Shown: positions 35,202 through 44,377, counted from the stretch's first letter. The stretch is DNA of 64,000 bases from CAVTHW01 sp963734625 (GCA_963734625.1 CAVTHW010000012.1:124001-188000), one strand, 5' to 3'. Program-made: numbers and translations. The notes: generated by a model not told the origin, from the sequence alone.

Positions 35202-36146
35202 ATGGCGATGCGTTTCACGGCAACTCGATCCTGGCGGGGGCAGTTGGGCCTGGTCATAGCGCTACTGCTGATTTGCGCGGCGCTGTCGTTCGCCACGCCT
35301 GCTTTTCTGACGGTTCCAAACCTGCTCAACCTGGTGCGGCAGGTTTCCATCAACGGCATTCTGGCCGTAGGCGTGACCTACGTGCTGCTCACCGGCGGCG
35401 TGGACCTGTCGCTCGGCTCACTGGTGGCTCTCACGGGCGTGGTTGCGGCCTGCTTTGCCCATCCGCAACAGTATCCGGTTGCTGTGCCGGTGCTGATGGG
35501 CGTGCTGGCCGGGGCTTGCTGCGGCGCAATCAACGGTTTGGTCGTCACCCAGGGCCGGGTCGCGCCGTTCGTGGTCACTCTCGGCATGATGACCGGAGCG
35601 CGCGGGCTGGCGCTGGTCATCAGCGGCGGCCGGCCGGTCTCGAATCTGAGCGGAGAGTTCAACAGAATAGGCGGCAGCGACGTTGGCGGCGTCCCCATCC
35701 CGATCCTCGTTTTCCTCTCGGTCGCCCTGGCCTCGCACGTGTTTCTCAAGAACTTCAAGCTCGGGCGCTACATCTACGCCGTGGGCGGGAACGAGAACGC
35801 CGCGCGCGCCTCGGGAGTCGGCGTGAAAGCGGTCAAGGTCTTTGCTTATACCGTGTGCGCGGCGCTAGCGGGCCTGGCCGGCGTGGTGCTCGCGTCGCGG
35901 ATCACTACGGGCCAGCCGAACGCGGGAGTGGGCTACGAACTGGACGCGATCGCGGCTGTCGTGATCGGCGGTACCAGCCTGTCCGGCGGCGTGGGAGGCG
36001 TGGGTGGAACCGTTTTAGGGGCCCTGCTCATGGGCGTCATCAACAACGGGCTGGACCTGTTGAATGTCTCATCCTATTACCAGCAGATCGTCAAAGGCGT
36101 GATAATCGTGGGTGCGGTGTGGATGGACCGGAGCCGGGAGAAATGA
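35202..36146 (+). CDS. Sugar ABC transporter permease, RbsC type
   Basis: 314 residues, ~9 helices. NLLNLVRQVSINGILAVGVT, YVLLTGGVDLSLGSLVALTG (the GGIDLSVG signature), GRVAPFVVTLGMMTGARGLA and the cytoplasmic coupling segment YAVGGNENAARASGVGVKAV are standard for ribose/simple-sugar permeases. ELDAIAAVVIGGTSLSGGVG closes the conserved core. It lies 9 bases after the ATPase and overlaps the binding-protein gene by ATGA. Confidence 0.95.
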   Translation: MAMRFTATRSWRGQLGLVIALLLICAALSFATPAFLTVPNLLNLVRQVSINGILAVGVTYVLLTGGVDLSLGSLVALTGVVAACFAHPQQYPVAVPVLMGVLAGACCGAINGLVVTQGRVAPFVVTLGMMTGARGLALVISGGRPVSNLSGEFNRIGGSDVGGVPIPILVFLSVALASHVFLKNFKLGRYIYAVGGNENAARASGVGVKAVKVFAYTVCAALAGLAGVVLASRITTGQPNAGVGYELDAIAAVVIGGTSLSGGVGGVGGTVLGALLMGVINNGLDLLNVSSYYQQIVKGVIIVGAVWMDRSREK

Positions 36147-37090
36147 CCAGCAAGTCGGGGGAAGCGATTTTTGGCGCGGCTATGGCGCTAGTGCTGGCGT
36201 CGATTCCGTGCGGTTGCAGCCGGCCGCCGTCCCAAACCGGCGGGAAGCCGGTCGTCATCGGCGTCTCGGTGTTGAACCTCTCCTCCGAGTTCATTGTGAT
36301 GCTGAACCGGTCCATGGAGGCCAAGGCGCGAGATCTAGGCGTTCAGTTAATCGTAGGCGACGCCGAACGCGACCCGGTCAAGCAGGTTCGCCAGGTGGAG
36401 ACCTTCATTGCCCAGAAGGTGGATGCCATCATTCTGAATCCCTGCGAGGTTGAGGCCAGCGCCCCCGCCGTGGATAAGGCCATCGCCGCCGGGATTCCGA
36501 TCGTGAACGTGAATTCCGAGACCCGGTCTGCTCCCACCGCGTTTGTCGGCTCCCGGGACGAGGAGTCGGCGCGGATTGCCATGGACTATATTGCCCGGCG
36601 CCTGAAAGGCCGCGGCAACGTGGTCATGATGCACGGCTTCATGGGCCAGGCCGCGCAGATCAAGCGGGATCGCGGCGCGCGTGAAGTCCTGGCCAAGTCG
36701 CCGGGCCTGAAACTCCTCGCCGATCAGACGGCCGATTGGGACCGGGCCAAGGCCATGACTCTGATGGAAAACTGGATTCAGTCCTACGGTCCCCAACTCA
36801 ACGCAGTCTTCGCGCAGAACGACGAGATGGCCATGGGCGCGCTGCTGGCCCTGGAGCAGGCGAAGCGGAAAGACAAAGTGATCGTGGTGGGCGTGGACTC
36901 CATCGCCGACGCGCTCCAGGCGGTCAAGGATGGGCGTCTCGATGCCACGGTTTTCCAGGACGCCAACGGCCAGGGCGGCATCGCGGTGGAGACCGCCGTC
37001 AAGATTGTCCGCAAGCAGCCGTACGAAAAACAGGTGTATATTCCGTTTCAGTTAGTGACGAAAGAAAATGTGGGCCAGTTTCTGAAGTAG
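36143..37090 (+). CDS. Periplasmic sugar-binding lipoprotein, RbsB type
   Basis: 315 residues. A lipoprotein signal (LVLASIPCGCS, lipobox before the first Cys at ~residue 23) is followed by the two-lobe periplasmic binding fold: PVVIGVSVLNLSSEFIVMLN, QKVDAIILNPCEVEASAPAV, VNVNSETRSAPTAFVGSRDE, AVFAQNDEMAMGALLALEQA and the hinge VGVDSIADALQAVKDGRLDA. It delivers the sugar to the permease. The order ATPase-permease-binding protein differs from E. coli rbs only in lacking rbsD/K/R. No kinase is in sight, so the imported compound may be processed by the oxidoreductase and DUF1080 enzymes beside it. Confidence 0.93.
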   Translation: MTSKSGEAIFGAAMALVLASIPCGCSRPPSQTGGKPVVIGVSVLNLSSEFIVMLNRSMEAKARDLGVQLIVGDAERDPVKQVRQVETFIAQKVDAIILNPCEVEASAPAVDKAIAAGIPIVNVNSETRSAPTAFVGSRDEESARIAMDYIARRLKGRGNVVMMHGFMGQAAQIKRDRGAREVLAKSPGLKLLADQTADWDRAKAMTLMENWIQSYGPQLNAVFAQNDEMAMGALLALEQAKRKDKVIVVGVDSIADALQAVKDGRLDATVFQDANGQGGIAVETAVKIVRKQPYEKQVYIPFQLVTKENVGQFLK

Positions 37091-37123
37091 CTCACCTGGC
37101 CCGACGACATGGAGGAGCACAGC

Positions 37124-37765
37124 ATGGATCGACGCAGGTTTCTCACCCTTTCGCCGGTGCTGTGGTGGGTCTCGAGGGCCAGCGCTGCCGCCCCGGCCGG
37201 CGAGTGGAAATCGCTATTCGACGGCAAAACCTTGCAGGGCTGGAAGGAGACGGCGTTTCCACTACCGGGCAAGGCGCGCGTCGAAAACGGGACCATCGTT
37301 CTCGAGAAGAAGTACATGACGGGCGTCACCTGGACCAGCTCGTTCCCCAAATCGAATTTCGAGGTCCGCTATGAGGCCGTCAAGATTGATGGACGCGACT
37401 TTTTCGCCAGTGTGACGTTCCCGGTGGCGGACTCCCACTGCTCATGGATCGTCGGTGGTTGGGGCGGTAATGTCGTGGGCCTGTCCAACGTAGACGGGTG
37501 GGATGCGGGGGAAAACGAAACCACCACGCACATGGAGTTTGAAACCGGCCGGTGGTATGCCTTCCGGCTACAGGTGACCGACACGCGGATCCAGGCCTGG
37601 ATCGATGACGAACAGGTCATCGACGTCGACCTCCAAAAACACTGGGTTGAACTGCGCGCTGGTGAAATCGAGGCGTCGGCCCCCTTCGGCTTCGCCACCT
37701 ACGAGACCACCGCGGCCCTGCGCAAAATCGAGTACCGGCTGCTGGCGCCGGCCGTTACGCGGTAA
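37124..37765 (+). CDS. DUF1080 Tat-exported protein 2
   Basis: 213 residues. MDRRRFLTLSPVLWWVSRAS is a twin-arginine signal (RRRFL). The DUF1080 core begins WKSLFDGKTLQGWKETAF; ARVENGTIVLEK and FEVRYEAVKIDGRDFFASVT follow. The usual NSG motif is replaced by RDFFASV, so this is a distinct branch. ATG 37124 follows GGAGGAG by 8 bases; another in-frame ATG at 37109 would hide the Tat motif behind six residues. It closes the forward cassette and converges with the second Gfo/Idh gene (11 bases overlap at the 3' ends). Confidence 0.87.
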   Translation: MDRRRFLTLSPVLWWVSRASAAAPAGEWKSLFDGKTLQGWKETAFPLPGKARVENGTIVLEKKYMTGVTWTSSFPKSNFEVRYEAVKIDGRDFFASVTFPVADSHCSWIVGGWGGNVVGLSNVDGWDAGENETTTHMEFETGRWYAFRLQVTDTRIQAWIDDEQVIDVDLQKHWVELRAGEIEASAPFGFATYETTAALRKIEYRLLAPAVTR

Positions 37766-38903
37766 TCCCGACGACCGACTTCCAGGTGGCCTCTTTGCCC
37801 GTGTAGGCGGCGGTTCGTCCCAGTATCGCCACACATGTGCTGAGCGCCGACCGCTCCACCGCGTTCTCCGGGTTGTTGTTCACGATCCTTCCCAGAAAAC
37901 TCTCGATGTGGTCGATGGTGATGTCGCGTTTGGCCAGGATTTCCTCGGGCTTCCCGGCCTCCTTGTAGTGCGTCATCCTCGTGCGCGAAATCTGGATGGT
38001 TCCCTTGGTGCCTGTGAACTCCTCGCCGATCCGGTTGTATCCGCGCGGCGTCATTTGGTTGGCCTCGAAATTCACTACAAAACCGTTGGGCCATTCGTAG
38101 ATGACGCTGATGTTGTCCAGGATTTCGAAATCCTTGCGGATCTTCTTGTTTCCGTTGGCGATGGCGCGCAGAGGCAGGCCGCCCAGGAACCAGTGCAGGA
38201 CGTCGATGTTGTGGCAATCCTGTTCGACGATTATGTCGCCCGACAGCGCCCTGTAGCAATACCAGTTCCGCACCTTCTCGATCGCCGGGTCGGGGTAGGG
38301 CTTGCGAGTGAAGGGGTTGTTGGCGATCCACGCGGAGCGCGCGCAGGCAAGCTCCCCAAGGTCGCCATTCTCGATGCGCTTGTAGGTCTCCAGGTACAGG
38401 GGGGAGCTGCGCTGCTGGAAGCCGACCGAGATCGTCTTGGACTTGTCCGCCTGCTTGGCCACCTTGATGGCGTACTTGCAGTCAGCCACGCTCACCCCGA
38501 TGGGTTTCTCGAGGTAGATGTGCTTCTTGGCCTGGACCGCTACTTCCAGCATGCGGGGATGTTCGAACGGCGGCGAGACGATGAAGATGGCATCGATGTC
38601 CGGCGCCGCGATGATCTTCTCGAAGTCGGTGTAGGTCGTCGGGTTCTCAACCTTGATGGTTTTCTTTGCTTGCTCGAACTGGTCCGGGAAGCGGTCGCAG
38701 ATGGCTGTCACCCGGGCGCGGGGATCCGCGTGGGCGATGCTGGCGTCGTAGGAGCCGCGGTTGCCGGCGCCGATTAGGCCGACGGAAATCTTGGAATTGG
38801 CCTGCGTGCCACGCACGGATTGCGGAGCCACGATGGTAAAAGCAGTGGCTGCCGCGGTGGCTCCGGACTGCAAGAAGGTTCGACGAGAGGTCTCGTTATT
38901 CAT
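37755..38903 (-). CDS. Gfo/Idh/MocA-family oxidoreductase 2, Tat-exported
   Basis: About 382 residues. NETSRRTFLQSGATAAATAF is a twin-arginine signal, typical of periplasmic oxidoreductases that carry a bound cofactor. Rossmann motif VGLIGAGNRGSYD; YLEKPIGVSVADCKYAIKVA contains the catalytic EKP; VEQDCHNIDVLHWFLGGLPL is the active-site helix (HNIDxxxWxLG). Together with the DUF1080 protein exported by the same route this suggests sugar oxidation in the periplasm, upstream of the ABC importer. It runs opposite to the cassette, so it is regulated separately. The frame is open further upstream, but ATG 38903 is right for the signal. Confidence 0.9.
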   Translation of the reverse strand: MNNETSRRTFLQSGATAAATAFTIVAPQSVRGTQANSKISVGLIGAGNRGSYDASIAHADPRARVTAICDRFPDQFEQAKKTIKVENPTTYTDFEKIIAAPDIDAIFIVSPPFEHPRMLEVAVQAKKHIYLEKPIGVSVADCKYAIKVAKQADKSKTISVGFQQRSSPLYLETYKRIENGDLGELACARSAWIANNPFTRKPYPDPAIEKVRNWYCYRALSGDIIVEQDCHNIDVLHWFLGGLPLRAIANGNKKIRKDFEILDNISVIYEWPNGFVVNFEANQMTPRGYNRIGEEFTGTKGTIQISRTRMTHYKEAGKPEEILAKRDITIDHIESFLGRIVNNNPENAVERSALSTCVAILGRTAAYTGKEATWKSVVGITA

Positions 38904-38981
38904 GTCTATTAACACTCCGTTAGGATGAAGGGCTGAAGATAGTCTCCCACATTTCGCGGGCCCAGTGAGCGGCCGGGTCTG

Positions 38982-39039
38982 GGTGCGCGACACAAAAGTG
39001 GGAGTGTCGCCAGACGCCGGGCCGAAGCCCGGCGGCAGC
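38982..39039 (+). repeat. Host-repeat flank on the 5' side of the intact group II intron
   Basis: GTGCGCGACACAAAAGTGG (from 38983) is the terminal motif. Next comes a GC hairpin ACGCCGGGC cgaa GCCCGGCGG that ends 4 bases before the intron's GTGTGCCC. The inverted partner of the terminal motif lies at about 40936-40956. Confidence 0.7.
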
Positions 39040-40906
39040 GTGTGCCCAGCATGGGCAGAATCTTGTTGGATGAAAGGAGCCAATCGGAGCCGATGACGGC
39101 AACCGTAGTTGAACCGCAAGGCGTAGCCGCGAGGTGAAGCTGAAAGAAGCGGTAGGCAAACCCTCGACCGTAGGAACACGAACTGGCAGCGAGGCCGGGT
39201 GCGGGCGGCAAGCTGGCCCTGAACAGCGAAGCCCAAAGCTCATCAAGACGCATCAGGTAGAGCCAGTCGGCACGAGGGGAAAGATTCTGCACCTTACCTG
39301 GGGAGATCTCCTTCGGTGAGAGCCGGGGAGAAGTCAGCAGAGGCCGTAGTAGCTGAGAAGCCGCGTAACGGCGGTGGAGCCAAGGGCCGAAGAACCAAAA
39401 GAACGGAGTTAGAGAAGGAACTGGAAAGGAAGCCTGGAAAGGCCTGAAATCCAAGCGCCGCGAAAGCGGTCGAAGTCAGGAGCGCCGAGGCAGAAGCGGT
39501 GGAGCCGCAGTGAGCCGGAAGGCGCAGGTCAGAAGGCGAAACTTCCGCGGACCTTTCGACGGAGAGCAATGTACGAGACGTTGATGGAAGCAGCCGTAAC
39601 AGACGAGAACTACCGGCTGGCCTTGGGGGCGGTGAAACGCAACCAGGGAGCGGCGGGCATCGATCGAATGACCACGGCGCAACTAGAACCGCATCTTCAA
39701 GCGAACTGGTGGATACTCAAAGACAAACTTCTGAAGGGGACCTACGTTCCAAGCCCCGTGAGGCGGGTCGAGATACCCAAGCCGAGCGGGGGCACGCGGA
39801 GGCTGGGCATCCCTACGGTACAGGACCGGTTCATTCAGCAGCTGCTGTTGCAGGTGCTGACGCCGATCTTCGATCCGAAATTCAGCGAGCACAGTTACGG
39901 GTTTCGGCCAGGACGCAGCGCGCAGGACGCCGTGCAAGCCGCACAGCAATACGCGCAGGGAGGGAAGGATTGGGTGGTAGATTTTGACATTGCCAAATTT
40001 TTCGACCAGGTCAATCACGACATCCTGATGGGCCGGATCGCGGCAGTGATTCGGGACAAGCGGGTGTTGCATTTGATCGGGAAATTCCTGCGGCGGGGAG
40101 CGATGGTGGACGGGTTGGTGGAAGCGAGCGTGGAAGGGACCCCACAAGGGGGTCCGCTTTCGCCCATGCTAGCCAACATCTATCTGGATGCGCTCGATAA
40201 GGAACTGGAACGGAGGGGGCATACGTTCTGCCGGTACGCGGATGACTGCAATATCTACGTAGGCAGTCAGACGGCGGCGGAACGGACACTGACTTCGATA
40301 CAGGGCTGGATCGAGAAGCACCTGCGATTGAAGGTGAATGCCGCCAAGAGCGGAACGGGGAGGGTCTGGGAACGCAAGTTCCTGGGCTTTCGACTGGATC
40401 GCCAAAAGCGGATCGGGATAGCACCGGAGAGCTTGCAGAGATTCCAGGCAAAGGTTCGCGAGATGTGGAATGCTCGCCGCAGTCGCACCAGTACGCAACT
40501 GCGGGACGAGTGGAACCGCTACGTCCGAGGCTGGTGGGGTTACTTCCGGCTGGCCGAGGCGCGGCAGCCCGTCCGCGAACTGGAGAAATGGGTCCGCAGG
40601 CATATCCGAAAGTGCTTCTGGTTGAGATGGCACGGCCGCCAAGGACGGCTGCGCAACCTGCGTCGGTTGGGGCTTAAGGGAACCGCTCTGGGTGTCGCGA
40701 CGCTTAGTCGTGGTGCTTGGCGGGTGGCCGCCCAACCGGAATTGCATCAGGCCCTGAGCAACTCAGTCCTACGCCGGTACGGCTTTCTCTTTCCTTCAAC
40801 CCTTGCCGCGCCTTAAGGCGGCTGGGTTCAACCGCCGGATGCGGAAAACCGCACGTCCGGTGGTGTGGGAGGGTGACGGGGCGCAATCCTCGTCACTCGA
40901 CCCGAT
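39040..40906 (+). mobile_element. Group II intron with encoded maturase (apparently intact)
   Basis: It starts GTGTGCCCAGCATGG (GTGYG consensus) and ends ..CTCGACCCGAT (AY end). A domain V hairpin, CCGCCGGATGCGG aaaa CCGCACGTCCGGTGG, lies at 40829-40863, and domain VI follows. The ~530-base 5' part holds domains I-III and the maturase gene sits in domain IV. The insertion point directly follows a GC hairpin, which is the targeting habit of bacterial group IIC introns (known for that class; class here is inferred only from this). A decayed copy in the opposite orientation is at 8843-10454. End positions are set by comparing the two copies. Confidence 0.85.
39569..40816 (+). CDS. Group II intron reverse transcriptase/maturase
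   Basis: 415 residues. The reverse-transcriptase blocks are complete: RRLGIPTVQDRFIQQLLLQV, HSYGFRPGRSAQDAVQ, WVVDFDIAKFFDQVNHDILM (catalytic Asp), VEGTPQGGPLSPMLANIYLD and FCRYADDCNIYV (YADD box). The maturase domain X follows (ESLQRFQAKVREMWNARRSR to WGYFRLAEARQPVRELEKW). There is no HNH endonuclease domain after it, so mobility would use other priming. It promotes splicing of its own intron and reverse splicing into DNA. The ATG follows AGAGCA rather than a strong ribosome site. Confidence 0.95.
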   Translation: MYETLMEAAVTDENYRLALGAVKRNQGAAGIDRMTTAQLEPHLQANWWILKDKLLKGTYVPSPVRRVEIPKPSGGTRRLGIPTVQDRFIQQLLLQVLTPIFDPKFSEHSYGFRPGRSAQDAVQAAQQYAQGGKDWVVDFDIAKFFDQVNHDILMGRIAAVIRDKRVLHLIGKFLRRGAMVDGLVEASVEGTPQGGPLSPMLANIYLDALDKELERRGHTFCRYADDCNIYVGSQTAAERTLTSIQGWIEKHLRLKVNAAKSGTGRVWERKFLGFRLDRQKRIGIAPESLQRFQAKVREMWNARRSRTSTQLRDEWNRYVRGWWGYFRLAEARQPVRELEKWVRRHIRKCFWLRWHGRQGRLRNLRRLGLKGTALGVATLSRGAWRVAAQPELHQALSNSVLRRYGFLFPSTLAAP

Positions 40907-40956
40907 CAGAAATGGCTGCCCCACAAGCACGCCGGCGATTCCACTTTCATGTCACA
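40907..40956 (-). repeat. Host-repeat flank on the 3' side of the intact intron
   Basis: Reverse strand: GTGTGACATGAAAGTGGAAT, then CGCCGGCGTGCTTGTGGGGC and AGCCATTTCTG. It is the same unit that lies 5' of the decayed intron, in inverted orientation to the 38982 flank. It contains the stop codon (TGA at 40954-40952) of the reverse-strand receiver/ATPase gene. Confidence 0.7.
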
Positions 40957-42129
40957 CGCCCGCTGACACTGGCGCGGTGAGGCGCTGGGCCAGCAGTGTC
41001 AGGCTATCCGCGGGTATGCTCTCCGGTTCCGCGATGAGCAGGGGCGCGCCGAGCCTGTAGGCGGTTTCCAGCGCCTCGGCGGCGGGAGGGATGACGCCGG
41101 CCACCGACACACCTAGTTCCGCGGAGGCCTGCTCGTAGGACATATACGCCAACATCGGGTTCTTCGTGACGAGCACGGCAGCCAGAGTGCTCTTCTCCAG
41201 TTCCCAGAACTCGAGCAGGTTCATCAGCCTCTTGCCGGCCGCCACTCCGATCGGCTCGCGCTCCATCACCAGTAGGAACTGGTCGCACATCCGGGCGCAG
41301 ACCCGATGGGCGGAGCCGGGGGTGGCGGCGAGATCCACGACCACGAAGGCGGCTATACCGGCAGCCGCTCGCAACAGGGCCGCCACGCGGTCCGGATCCG
41401 AATCCGACCATTGCCTCTCCTCTTGCGGAGCGAAGAGGAACTGGACGCCGAAGTCGGAGGCCACGAGGCTCTTCCGAAGCTCCGTGGCGTTGATCTGGTC
41501 CGGCTCGAGCGCGAGCAGTTCCGCCAGGTCGTGGCGCGGCGACAGGCGCAATTGCAGGGTGAGCCCGGCCCGGTACGGGCTGAGTTCGATGGCCACCACG
41601 CTCTTCCCCTGGCGGGCCAGGGCCACGGCCACGTTCAACGCCACGGTGGTGGCTCCACAGCCACCCTTGGCCCCCATGAAGCCGAGGATCTTGCCCGGAG
41701 CCGCCTGCGCGGCCCCGCCCAGCACTTGATCCAGGGCCCTGCCGCGCTCCACGGCGAAGCGCAGCACGCGCAGAATCGCGGCCGGTTTCACCGCGCCTTT
41801 GACCAGGTAGTCCTGGGCGCCTTGCGCCACCGCCTTCAGACGCCAGGCCCTCGTCGTCCAGACCCGTCAGCACGACGGCCGGCACGCGCGGAGCAAGCCC
41901 TGTGAACAGACTCGAAGGTCGCCAGTCCCCGGCTGTCGGGAAGCGAGAGATCCAGGATGATGGCGTCGAATGCGCCACCCTCGATCCGTGCCAGGCCCGC
42001 GGACAGGCGATCGGCCACTTCCACTTCCACGGCGTCGCCGCTCACCCCCGACAGGGCCTCCCGGATCAGGCGGGCGTCGCCGGGGTTGTCTTCAATCAGC
42101 AAGAGTTTGATGGGCTGCGTGTCTAGCAT
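40952..42129 (-). CDS. Receiver domain fused to a MinD/CpaE-type ATPase, two frameshifts
   Basis: About 392 residues when joined. The receiver domain (IKLLLIEDNPGDARLIREAL; AIILDLSLPDSRG with the phospho-Asp; YLVKG with the lysine) is followed by a ParA/MinD ATPase: GKILGFMGAKGGCGATTVAL is the deviant Walker A (KGGCGATT) and FVVVDLAATPGSAHRVCARM is Walker B. This is the architecture of CpaE-like pilus-localisation proteins. The frame changes at about 41901 and 41840, each by one extra base and without loss of conserved residues. No pilus genes are adjacent, so the target is unknown. Start ATG 42129 has a GGAGG site. The 3' end is supplied by the intron-type repeat. Confidence 0.83.
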
Positions 42130-42229
42130 GTGGTCCTCCGCAGTAGATCGGCCAACCCTGGGATTTTCTTGAGGCTGAAGTGCCTCCGTGCCCGCCAGCG
42201 GGAGTATTCTTAGGGAAAGGACGGTGTAC

Positions 42230-43297
42230 ATGTACACAAGGCGAGATTTCGGGAAGCTCGCAGTGGCGAGCATTCCAGTTTCAATGTATGCAGCGAAGAT
42301 CAATTCGGTTGTCGGCGGCGTCCGGCTGGGCTGTAACACCTATGGTTGGCGTGATCTGCCGCGCGTGGAAGGCGACACGAATCAAGTGAATGCCTGGATC
42401 AAGGCGCTAACTGAAGTCGGCCTGGGCGAGTGCGAAATCATGAATAACGTCATCGAGCCGTCGACGGCCAGTCCGATGGCAATGGGCGGCGGCGCGGCAG
42501 GGGGCGGACAGCGAGCAGCGGGTGGCGCTGCTGCCCGTGGCCCTGGCGGCGCTCCTGGCACCCCAGGCGGAGCCGCGGCGGGCGGCCAGCGTGCGGGCGG
42601 CGGAGGGGGCCGCGCTCCCCAGACTCCGGAGCAGTTAAAGGCCCAGCAGGATAGGCGCGAGAAGCTGCGGCAATGGCGGCTGACGACGCCCATGAGCTTC
42701 TTCACGGACGTCAGGAAGAGGTTCAACGACGCGGGGATTCAGCTCGTTTCCTACACCTGCAATGGCATGGGAAACGACTACACGGATGCCGAGATCGACA
42801 AGCACTTCGAGCAGGCCAAGGCGCTGGGCGCGCAATACATTTCCTCTTCTACCCAGGTAAGCGTGGCGCAGAAACTCATCCCGTTTGCCGAGAAGCATAA
42901 GTTCAAGCTGGCTTTCCACGGCCACGCCGCAGTTGATAACCCAGACGAATTCGCCACAGTCGAGACCTATGAGAAGGCCTTCGCCATGTCGAAGTACTTC
43001 TGGGCCAACCCCGACATCGGCCACATGACGGCGGCCAACCTCGATCCGATCCCGTTCATCCAGAAGCACCATGCCCGGATCGCGTTCATACACATCAAGG
43101 ACCGGAAGAAGAACCAGGGGCAGAATCAACCCTTTGGACAGGGCGACACCCCAGTCAAGGAAGTGCTCCAGCTCGTCAAGAAGAACAAGTACCCCATCCC
43201 GTGCTACCTGGAATTCGAGTACCGGGTGCCGGAGGGGTCGACGACCCTGGCTGAGTGGAAGAAGAGCCTTGAGTACATGAAGGCCGCGCTGGCGTAG
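42230..43297 (+). CDS. Xylose-isomerase-like TIM-barrel protein with a Gly/Ala-rich insert
   Basis: 355 residues. MYTRRDFGKLAVASIPVSMY looks like a weak Tat signal (RRDF). The isomerase/epimerase fold is seen as VRLGCNTYGWRDLPR, AGIQLVSYTCNGMGNDYTDA, KFKLAFHGHAAVDNPDEFA, NPDIGHMTAANLDPIPFIQK and HHARIAFIHIKDRKKNQG. Between strand 2 and the next helix lies a ~60-residue low-complexity insert of Gly, Ala, Arg and Gln (about residues 82-140), not part of the family fold. It could be a flexible surface loop. This is the second such protein in the window; it stands alone here. Confidence 0.85.
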   Translation: MYTRRDFGKLAVASIPVSMYAAKINSVVGGVRLGCNTYGWRDLPRVEGDTNQVNAWIKALTEVGLGECEIMNNVIEPSTASPMAMGGGAAGGGQRAAGGAAARGPGGAPGTPGGAAAGGQRAGGGGGRAPQTPEQLKAQQDRREKLRQWRLTTPMSFFTDVRKRFNDAGIQLVSYTCNGMGNDYTDAEIDKHFEQAKALGAQYISSSTQVSVAQKLIPFAEKHKFKLAFHGHAAVDNPDEFATVETYEKAFAMSKYFWANPDIGHMTAANLDPIPFIQKHHARIAFIHIKDRKKNQGQNQPFGQGDTPVKEVLQLVKKNKYPIPCYLEFEYRVPEGSTTLAEWKKSLEYMKAALA

Positions 43298-43312
43298 CCA
43301 ACCCGCGAGCCT

Positions 43313-44334
43313 TTACTTGCCCGGGATGACCACTGTCCCCATGTCCTTGGGGGAGGACTGGATCACGATGCCGCCGCCGGTTTTAGGGGCCGCCTGCTTC
43401 TTCGCCGTCTCCTGGACCTGTTGGACGAGTCTTCTGCAGTTCCGCTTGCGGGATGGTGATGGAGATCCGGGCGATGTTGCCTTCCGTCTTGAGATCCAGC
43501 CGCTGGAGGAGCGTCATGGAAGCCCCCGCCTGGGGTGTCTTCTGCGCGGCCATCTGAATCATGCCGGCCAGAAAGCGCACCACGTCGGCCAGGGCTGTGG
43601 CGTCTTTGGGGGAGCGCGTCACCGCCTCCCACGCGAGCAGAATGTCATTGCCGAACTTGATCCCCCCGCTGGATTCCAGGATGTTCTGCATGACGTCGCC
43701 CTGCAGGATGCCGCTGACGTTGGAATCGGGCGCAGCGCCTGCCAGATTGGATACCGGGATGACGGAGACTGCCCAGAAATCGTATTGGCCGCTCACTTCG
43801 CGGGCCTTGGCGAGCAATCTCGGATCGGGTCCGGGTCCAGCGCCGCGCCGGTTGATTGCGCCCTGGACGCTTAACGGGTCGCCGAGCACGGCCGTGGAGC
43901 GGTCCAGGAAGGCGCACCAACCGTCGGTCTTCTCCTTGCCGGCCAGAACCTGGACGCCGCCATATGACTGCACGACCGCCCCCATCTGCGCGGCGCTGGC
44001 AAGTGATCCGCTCGGGGTCGAAGGCTCCCCGCACGAACACCAGGCCGGTGACCGTCTTGGCGTCGCCGCTGGAGGCAATCAGGAACTCGCTCAAGTCGCG
44101 CCGCAGGTCGAAACCCGTCAACTTCGACAGTTGCTGTAGCTGCTGCTGGTCGGAGGACTGGGCCTGGGACATCACGAACCGGAGGAAGGGCGAGTCCAGA
44201 AACTGCGAGAGGTTGCCGCCGGCGATCATCTTGGCGTCGGCAGGTACCTGGCTCAGCAGAGACGGATCGACGGCGGGGGTGGCGATACAGGCGAACACGA
44301 ACAGAACCACAACGCTTCGTCGCCAGGCTGGCAT
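43313..44334 (-). CDS. Secreted protein of unknown function, two frameshifts
   Basis: About 340 residues when joined. A signal peptide (RRSVVVLFVFACIATPAV) is followed by PSLLSQVPADAKMIAGGNLS and FLDSPFLRFVMSQAQSSDQQ, a pattern common in acidobacterial secreted proteins of unknown role. Central SGQYDFWAVSVIPVSNLAGA and C-terminal LQRLDLKTEGNIARISITIP follow. The true end, after a shift at about 43430, is LVQQVQETAKKQAAPKTGGG then IVIQSSPKDMGTVVIPGK. A first shift lies at about 44004. Both are single extra bases. AGGAGG precedes the ATG. No family assigned. Confidence 0.7.
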
Positions 44335-44377
44335 GCAAAGGCCTCCTAAGTTCACTAACGGCATCCCAGCCCCAATA

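Noticed and set aside
35273..37090. 600-codon frame that begins inside the permease and runs into the binding-protein gene
   Set aside because: Only the part from ATG 36143 is coding (lipoprotein signal, RbsB fold); the front is a shadow of the permease.
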